Source: Sphingomonas oligoaromativorans
GTDB lineage: Bacteria > Pseudomonadota > Alphaproteobacteria > Sphingomonadales > Sphingomonadaceae
Length of the DNA: 64,000 nucleotides
Assembly (NCBI RefSeq): GCF_011762195.1
Contig: NZ_JAASQK010000002.1
Location: 62,001-126,000 of the forward strand
Direction of reading: 5' to 3'
The first letter of the stretch is position 1. The number at the start of each line of letters is the position of its first letter. The translations under genes were made by a program, and so were the position numbers. The notes beneath the pieces were generated by a model. The model saw only the letters and a list, made by a program, of their open reading frames with translations. It ran no database searches and was not told where the DNA came from. Below are positions 59,357 to 64,000 of this stretch, one piece after another.

Positions 59357-61374
59357 GCCTCGAAGGGCCGCACGCGCCGGTCGATCGTCAGCCAGGGCGC
59401 GACCTCGATCGCTTTCGCCGCGGCGGATTCCAGCCGCCACCCGCCCTCAATCTCCACGAACCCCGCCTTGGAATAGACCGGGTGGCAAGGCTGGTTATGC
59501 TCGGTCGGACGGAAAGCGCCGGTGAGCGCCTGCTCCGGCCCCGCCAGCCGCCGCACCTCTTCGAGCAGCGCGCGCTCCATGCCGAAGCCGAACGCCCGGC
59601 AGCTCAGCACGAAGACGGGGATGTCGAGCCCACCCTCCGTCCGCTCGATCACCAGCACACCGATCGTTCCCATCGGCCCGAATCGATCCGCCGCCTCGCC
59701 GATCAGGACGCGGATGTCCTCGTGCCCGATCCGTTCCCCGATCCAGCGCCGGGTGATGCGGCTGCCGGCCATGTTGAACTGGTTGGTGCGGTTGACGAGC
59801 GAGGCCGCGCGCTCCGCATCCTCCGGCCTCGCCTCGCGGATGGTGAGGCGGAGGCGGAGCTGCGCATAGAGCCGGTCGCGCTGGGCGGCGTCCATCTCGG
59901 TCTCGGCCGTGATGAAGCGCTGCCGTTCGTCGCGCTGACGATAGAAATCGGTGCGGTCCGCGCCCGGACGCGCCGGGAGCAGATCGGCCCACAGATCGAG
60001 CAGCCGCCAGCTCCGCGGATCGGCCGGATCGAGCGCCAGCGCCATGGGGAATTGCTCACCCCCCTCGCGGCTGTCGAGGATGACGAAGCTCTTGAGCTTG
60101 AGGTTGAGGTGCCCGGCGATGCGTTCGACGTCCGGCTGATGCGAGGCGAAATCCTCCGATGCCAGCCCCCCTTCCACCGCAGGCCATGGCGAGCCATCCT
60201 CCACCTTCGCGGCCAGGATGATGCCGCGTTGCTTGAGCCGCAGCAGGGTCGCCTGCCGATCGGGATGATCGAGGAGCGTGTCGCCGGGATCGCACGCCAC
60301 CAGCTTGCGGCCGAGAAGCCGCCCCGCCACCGTCAGCACATCGCGATAATAAGGTGCGAGCAGCGCCCCGAACATCGCCGGATGCTGAAGGTCCGAACGA
60401 TAGAGATAGCGCCCGGCCGCCCACAGCCCCTGTTCGCCGACGATCGCCTGCTCGTCGAGCAGGTGGAAGACCTGCCCCCGCGCCATCCGCTCCGCCACGC
60501 GCTGCCTGAGTGCCGTGTTGAAGCGCCGCGTCACGCGCTTCAGCATCGGCAGCAGCAGGCGCCCGCGCACCCGCTCCTTCACGCTCTCCTGATGGCGGAT
60601 CAGCGGCACCGGCTGATGGACGAGGACCGGGCAGTCGAACAGGTCGGCCAGCGCGTCGAACGTCTTCAGCGCCTGCTCCACGGCGGCATCCGCATGATCG
60701 AACCGGGTCGGCAGGTGCAGCAGGCCCGGCGTGCGCTGGAGCACGCCATAATCGCTTGGCAGGGCATAGTTCAGCGGGCTGTAGCAGACGATATCGAACG
60801 ACTCGTCCGCCAGCCGGCCGAGCGCGGTGCGAACCTCCAGCGCATCATGCGAAGTCACGAACGTCGGCCGCAACCGCACCCCGTCGGCCAGCGCGGGAGC
60901 GGTCAGGAAGCTGATGACATCGAGATAGAGGCAGTCGCCGACGAACAGGACGCGCACCTCGGCGGAGGCGCTGGCGGTCAACATATGCTCGATCACGTCG
61001 AACAGACCGTCGATCCGGCCCTGCGCGGCGCTATCCCCGTCGAGCGCCGCGCGAAAGGCCCGCCGCTCACCCGAGAGCAGATGCGCTACGCGCCGCTTAT
61101 GCTCCTGCGCGTCGACGGTGGGGTCATGGAGTTGCTTGGCCTTCTCGCCGATGTAGAGGTGACGGTAATTCTCGTCGCCCGTTGCGAGATAGCCGGCGAT
61201 ATAGTCGACGTAGGCGTGCGTCTCCAGTTCGACGAAGCGCCCGGGATCGTTCGCGAAGCTCGCGGCATATTTGGGCCAGTCCACGACCAGCGCGGCGAGC
61301 TTCCGCCCGATCGCGTTCCGGGCATGTCGCAGTCTTTCGGCCGGGGAATATTGCTCGATCGCCGCCGACGCCAT
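59353..61374 (-). CDS. FkbH-like protein with erased HAD active site and intact GNAT domain
   Basis: A 673-residue protein with the FkbH architecture: N-terminal helical region (about 1-110), a flavodoxin/SGNH-like region (EVRVLFVGDCLYLDVISF), a HAD-like domain (about 350-470) and a C-terminal GNAT domain (about 500-640; LVNRTNQFNMAGSRITRRWI, VFVLSCRAFGFGMERALLEE). The HAD site looks dead: the DxDxT nucleophile motif is D362-P-G-D-T, the SKND-like loop reads AAKVEDG, the acidic DDxPxE motif reads LDSREGGEQ, and the insert carrying other residues is shortened. Active FkbH proteins load glyceryl units onto a carrier protein. This one may keep only acyl transfer. AGGCGAGGGG precedes the ATG. Confidence 0.8.
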   Translation of the reverse strand: MASAAIEQYSPAERLRHARNAIGRKLAALVVDWPKYAASFANDPGRFVELETHAYVDYIAGYLATGDENYRHLYIGEKAKQLHDPTVDAQEHKRRVAHLLSGERRAFRAALDGDSAAQGRIDGLFDVIEHMLTASASAEVRVLFVGDCLYLDVISFLTAPALADGVRLRPTFVTSHDALEVRTALGRLADESFDIVCYSPLNYALPSDYGVLQRTPGLLHLPTRFDHADAAVEQALKTFDALADLFDCPVLVHQPVPLIRHQESVKERVRGRLLLPMLKRVTRRFNTALRQRVAERMARGQVFHLLDEQAIVGEQGLWAAGRYLYRSDLQHPAMFGALLAPYYRDVLTVAGRLLGRKLVACDPGDTLLDHPDRQATLLRLKQRGIILAAKVEDGSPWPAVEGGLASEDFASHQPDVERIAGHLNLKLKSFVILDSREGGEQFPMALALDPADPRSWRLLDLWADLLPARPGADRTDFYRQRDERQRFITAETEMDAAQRDRLYAQLRLRLTIREARPEDAERAASLVNRTNQFNMAGSRITRRWIGERIGHEDIRVLIGEAADRFGPMGTIGVLVIERTEGGLDIPVFVLSCRAFGFGMERALLEEVRRLAGPEQALTGAFRPTEHNQPCHPVYSKAGFVEIEGGWRLESAAAKAIEVAPWLTIDRRVRPFEA

Positions 61375-61628
61375 TCAGCCCCTCGCCTCCGATCCATGAC
61401 TTGCGATTACAAGTCCGGCCGTCCGTGAAACCACCGTTATACCCGGCCCCGGAGGCGTTTGAATTCCACATTCCGACCGGGCGTTTGCGGTGGGTATTTC
61501 TCAGCATCATTCCGATCCGCCCCGCCGGTGCGACCCGTTCACGGCTGTGGCGTGCCCCAGTCGTTCAGCCGAATCGACGATGCCGGCATCATGATCGACA
61601 CCAGCAGGGGCTTTTCAGCCCCCTCCTT
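61375..61628. other. 254-base intergenic region with a perfect hairpin at 61607-61622
   Basis: The gap lies between the stop of the ManC-type gene and the start of the FkbH-like gene, both on the minus strand. GGGGCT-TTTC-AGCCCC at 61607-61622 is a perfect 6-bp stem seven bases beyond the ManC stop codon. It has no T-run on the minus-strand side, so it is a weak candidate terminator for that gene. The rest should hold the promoter of the FkbH-like gene. I see no coding frame that I would support here. Confidence 0.4.
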
Positions 61629-62714
61629 TCAACCGATGTCGAGCCATAGCTTATCCAGCGTGACATGCCCCGACAGCTTCAGGGCATCGACGGCGCGCTT
61701 GACCTGCTGGCTGTCACCTCGGGGCATGACGAGGACGGCGTCGCGGGTGGCGATGACGATGACGTCCTTGACGCCGATGGCGGCGACCAGCGGGCCTTCG
61801 GAGCGGATCAGGCAGTTGGAGGTGTCGATGGCGAGCACCTCGCCATGATGGGCGTTGCCGTCATCGTCCTTGACCGCCAGCTCGTGGAGGGCATCCCAGC
61901 TCCCGACGTCCGACCAGCCCATCTCGACCGGCACGACGGCGACGCGATCGGCCTTCTCCATCACCGCATAGTCGATCGAATCCGACGGCGAGCGTCCGAA
62001 CGCCAGCGGATCGGGCAGGAGGCGCGCTCCATCGCGCCTGCCGGCCTCCAGAGCCTCGCGGGCGGCAGCCGCGATGCCCGGCGCGTGGAGATCGAGCGCG
62101 GCCATGTAGCTCGCCGCCGTGAACAGGAAGATGCCGCCGTTCCACGAATAGCAGCCCTGCGCGAGATAGCCCTCGGCGGTGGCGAGGTCGGGCTTCTCGA
62201 CGAAGCGGGCGACGCGCTGGACGCCGGGGGCGATCTCCTCGCCGCGGCAGATATAGCCATAACCCGTCTCGGGTGAGGTCGGTGCGATGCCGAAGGTGGC
62301 GAGCCAGCCGGCTTCGACCAGCGGCACCGCCTTCTCGATCGCGGCGTGGAAGGCGGAGACGTCGCCGATGACATGATCGGAGGGCATCACCAGCAGCATC
62401 TGGTCGGGCTCGGCCGCGCACGCGGCGAGCGCGATGGCGGGCGCGGTGTTGCGGGCGGCGGGTTCGAGGATCAGCGTGCCGGGCTCGATCCCCGCTTCGT
62501 GAAGCTGCGCCTCGATCGCGTCGGCATGGGCGGCGCTCGCCACCACCACCGGCGCCGCGAAGCGCTCCGCTCCCGTCGTCCGCCGTGCCGTCATCTGGAG
62601 CATCGTCTCGACATGCGTCAGCGACAGGAGCTGCTTCGGACGCTCCGTCCGGGACAACGGCCACAATCGCGCGCCGGAGCCCCCGGACAGGATCACTGGG
62701 ATGACAGAACGCAT
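61629..62714 (-). CDS. manC: Mannose-1-phosphate guanylyltransferase (single-domain ManC type)
   Basis: A 361-residue nucleotidyltransferase making GDP-mannose from mannose-1-P and GTP. VIPVILSGGSGARLWPLSR and RPKQLLSL form the nucleotide-binding signature; LILEPAARNTAPAIALAAC, MLLVMPSDHVIGD, RVARFVEKPDLATAEGYL, YSWNGGIFLF and VEMGWSDVGSWDALHEL follow. It lacks the C-terminal cupin isomerase domain of the roughly 470-residue bifunctional enzymes, so mannose-6-P must come from a separate isomerase. It stands alone on the minus strand at the right end of the EPS locus, suggesting that mannose, fucose or a related sugar is in the polymer. Confidence 0.93.
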   Translation of the reverse strand: MRSVIPVILSGGSGARLWPLSRTERPKQLLSLTHVETMLQMTARRTTGAERFAAPVVVASAAHADAIEAQLHEAGIEPGTLILEPAARNTAPAIALAACAAEPDQMLLVMPSDHVIGDVSAFHAAIEKAVPLVEAGWLATFGIAPTSPETGYGYICRGEEIAPGVQRVARFVEKPDLATAEGYLAQGCYSWNGGIFLFTAASYMAALDLHAPGIAAAAREALEAGRRDGARLLPDPLAFGRSPSDSIDYAVMEKADRVAVVPVEMGWSDVGSWDALHELAVKDDDGNAHHGEVLAIDTSNCLIRSEGPLVAAIGVKDVIVIATRDAVLVMPRGDSQQVKRAVDALKLSGHVTLDKLWLDIG

Positions 62715-62967
62715 GAAAACTCGCAGCCGATTGTCTAGACCCTCTGCCTTCCCGGTGGTTGCAATTTCGTCAAGCAGGCAGCTCGCTCCGTCCTACGCTC
62801 CGTGTCTTCAATGCGACCGGAGCCTGCAAAATCGGGGCAGATCGGGAACTTCCCTGCGCCTTGCCTCGCTTGTCCGGGGATCGTAACGCCCCATCGCAGG
62901 GAATCGCGGCTTTCGATCCGCGCGTCCGAGCGCTAAAAGAGGCTGCCGCTGAGGCAACCGGAGGTTT
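62715..62967. promoter_or_regulatory. 253-base divergent region between manC and the desaturase gene
   Basis: No gene is seen. The region must hold the promoters of both genes. Only the CGGAGG ribosome-binding site directly before 62968 is clear; no repeat or operator stands out. Confidence 0.3.
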
Positions 62968-63669
62968 ATGATTATTCGCATCGCCCTGTTGGCGCTGGCC
63001 TGCATTCTCGCGGCCGATATCGGCTGGATGGCGCTTTCCGCGAGCTTCTGGATGCTGCCCGCGATGCTGGCCGGCTGGTATGCCGCCGACATGGCGTCGG
63101 GCGTGGTCCATATGTACATGGATTATAAGCCCTCGCGCGCCGGCATCGGCCTCGACAAGATCTTCTTCTACGAAGGATCGCGCGAGTCCGCCGAATATCT
63201 GGCGCTGCGCGATGCGGCCTTCTCGCAGCTCAACCCGGTCGAACGGCTGATCTACGACTTCAAGAACCACCATCCCCGCCCCGATGCGCTCGGCCGCCGC
63301 TCGATGGTGACCCAGATCGGCTCGACCGTGCTGTTCGCCACCCTGCCCTTCACGATCCTTGCCAACATCGTCTTCCTGCTGTTCCCGCTGCCGCTGTGGC
63401 TGATCGCGGGCGTGCTGACCTTCGTGGTGGGGGCGAGCTTCGCCCAATATTTCCATGGGACGCTGCACCGGAAGGACAATCCGCTCATCGTGCGGGCGAT
63501 GCAGCGGACGAAGCTCCTGATGAACGCCGAGGATCATCGGCGTCATCACGAGACGCTCCAGTGCGATTTCAGCACCATCAACGGCTGGTCCAACCCGGCG
63601 CTGAACCTCGTCTTCAACGCGATGCGCCGCCGCGGCTATCTGCGCGACGAGGGCCTCATCCCGAACTGA
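62968..63669 (+). CDS. CarF/TMEM189-type (plasmanylethanolamine desaturase-like) membrane desaturase
   Basis: A 233-residue membrane protein with two hydrophobic hairpins and the His clusters of the CarF/PEDS1 family: MASGVVHMYMD, DFKNHHPRPDALGRRSM, YFHGTLHRKDN and NAEDHRRHHETLQCDF, followed by the diagnostic STINGWSNPALN. CarF of Myxococcus and animal TMEM189 insert the vinyl-ether double bond of plasmalogens, which in Myxococcus is needed for singlet-oxygen signalling. Whether this sphingomonad protein acts on ether lipids or ordinary fatty acids is not known. It is next to a convergent PlsC-type acyltransferase, which supports a phospholipid role. CGGAGG precedes the ATG. Confidence 0.82.
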   Translation: MIIRIALLALACILAADIGWMALSASFWMLPAMLAGWYAADMASGVVHMYMDYKPSRAGIGLDKIFFYEGSRESAEYLALRDAAFSQLNPVERLIYDFKNHHPRPDALGRRSMVTQIGSTVLFATLPFTILANIVFLLFPLPLWLIAGVLTFVVGASFAQYFHGTLHRKDNPLIVRAMQRTKLLMNAEDHRRHHETLQCDFSTINGWSNPALNLVFNAMRRRGYLRDEGLIPN

Positions 63670-63673
63670 AGCC

Positions 63674-64000
63674 TCAGCGGCCCGCTTCCAGCGCAGCCAC
63701 CAGCCGCTCGCGCGCCTCCACCGCGAGCGCCTTGCGATCCCCCCAGCCGGACGGATCGATCGGATCGAGGAAGCGGATCGTCACCTTGCGGCGCCCCGGA
63801 AGGCCCAGCACGCGCATCATCTCGCGCCCCATGCCGATCCCCCGATCCCAGGCGAGATCGGGCGTGTCGCGGCCATAATCGATCGCGACGGGCTGGAGGC
63901 GGATGCCCGGCACCGGCGGCAGCAGAGCCTCGAACAAGGAGGCGCGGAACGGCTTCACGCCCTGCCCGTCGCCCGTTCCGCCTTCGGCGAACAGCGCCAC
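63674..64000 (-). CDS. PlsC-type 1-acylglycerol-3-phosphate acyltransferase (partial, runs off right edge)
   Basis: The C-terminal 108 codons of a PlsC-family acyltransferase; the N-terminus with the NHxxxxD motif lies beyond the window. ALFAEGGTGDGQGVKPFRAS corresponds to the FPEGTTGDG-type motif III region that binds the acceptor phosphate, and LQPVAIDYGRDTPDLAW to motif IV. It would acylate lysophosphatidic acid or another lyso-lipid at the inner membrane. The visible 5' edge is set by the window, not by a real start codon. It converges on the CarF-type gene with four bases between stops. Confidence 0.83.
   Translation of the reverse strand: MALFAEGGTGDGQGVKPFRASLFEALLPPVPGIRLQPVAIDYGRDTPDLAWDRGIGMGREMMRVLGLPGRRKVTIRFLDPIDPSGWGDRKALAVEARERLVAALEAGR

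Noticed and set aside
1..64000. tRNA, rRNA, CRISPR arrays, insertion sequences, integrases, prophage genes.
   Set aside because: Read through for these and found none; the NRPS/PKS genes also do not stand out in visible base composition from their neighbours, so recent transfer is not supported by eye.

Overview
The window is high-GC DNA with densely packed genes, many joined by ATGA overlaps. It looks like a chromosomal segment of an alphaproteobacterium, most likely a sphingomonad. The basis is the pair of large TonB-dependent receptors, a complete receptor-to-PTS N-acetylglucosamine (NAG) locus with a fused EIIA-HPr-EI, and a Wzx/Wzy-type exopolysaccharide (EPS) locus. I saw no tRNA or rRNA gene, insertion sequence or CRISPR array.

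Region 1 (1-11884) is mixed metabolism. It holds the edge of a YeeE/YedE membrane protein and an exported M28 peptidase / acetamidase / membrane protein operon. A GST / reductase / VOC operon, DoxX and ThuA proteins, a TonB receptor with its own terminator, and a TPR-sulfotransferase follow. Region 2 (11881-27661) is a NAG locus built around a divergent promoter at about 22215-22447. Leftwards lie a TonB receptor, GH20 hexosaminidase, EIIA-HPr-EI, EIICB and a NagX-like acetyltransferase. Rightwards lie a GntR/UTRA regulator, a SIS-type glucosamine-6-P deaminase, NagA and a cupin protein. Together these would carry chito-oligosaccharide through the outer membrane, trim it, import NAG as NAG-6-P and convert it to fructose-6-P.

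Region 3 (27682-62714) is a large EPS locus. It opens with two divergent HTH-only LuxR-type regulators and a priming hexosyl-phosphate transferase. It contains seven further glycosyltransferases (three GT2, three GT4, one WecG type), a flippase, a polymerase, a Wza-like exporter, an outer-membrane barrel, a GumC/Wzz protein with a separate tyrosine autokinase, rmlA, rmlB, a ManC-type enzyme and a putative clan GH-A glycanase. Region 4 (62968-64000) has a CarF/TMEM189-family desaturase and the edge of a PlsC acyltransferase.

The most unusual content lies inside one EPS operon (43666 down to 30224, minus strand). After three glycosyltransferases come a small exported/membrane protein, an NRPS (formyltransferase, half condensation domain, adenylation domain with a near-glycine code, carrier) and a PKS. 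The PKS keeps its ketosynthase and carrier, but its acyltransferase and ketoreductase look dead and its thioesterase has a cysteine nucleophile. A last glycosyltransferase overlaps the PKS gene. About 19 kb away sits an FkbH-like protein whose HAD active site has been erased while its GNAT domain remains, next to a PhyH-type dioxygenase. My inference is that this machinery makes an N-formylglycine-derived acyl unit, either to decorate the EPS or as a small molecule made alongside it. The domain logic recalls the formylglycine starter modules of oxazole polyketides, but the product is unproven.
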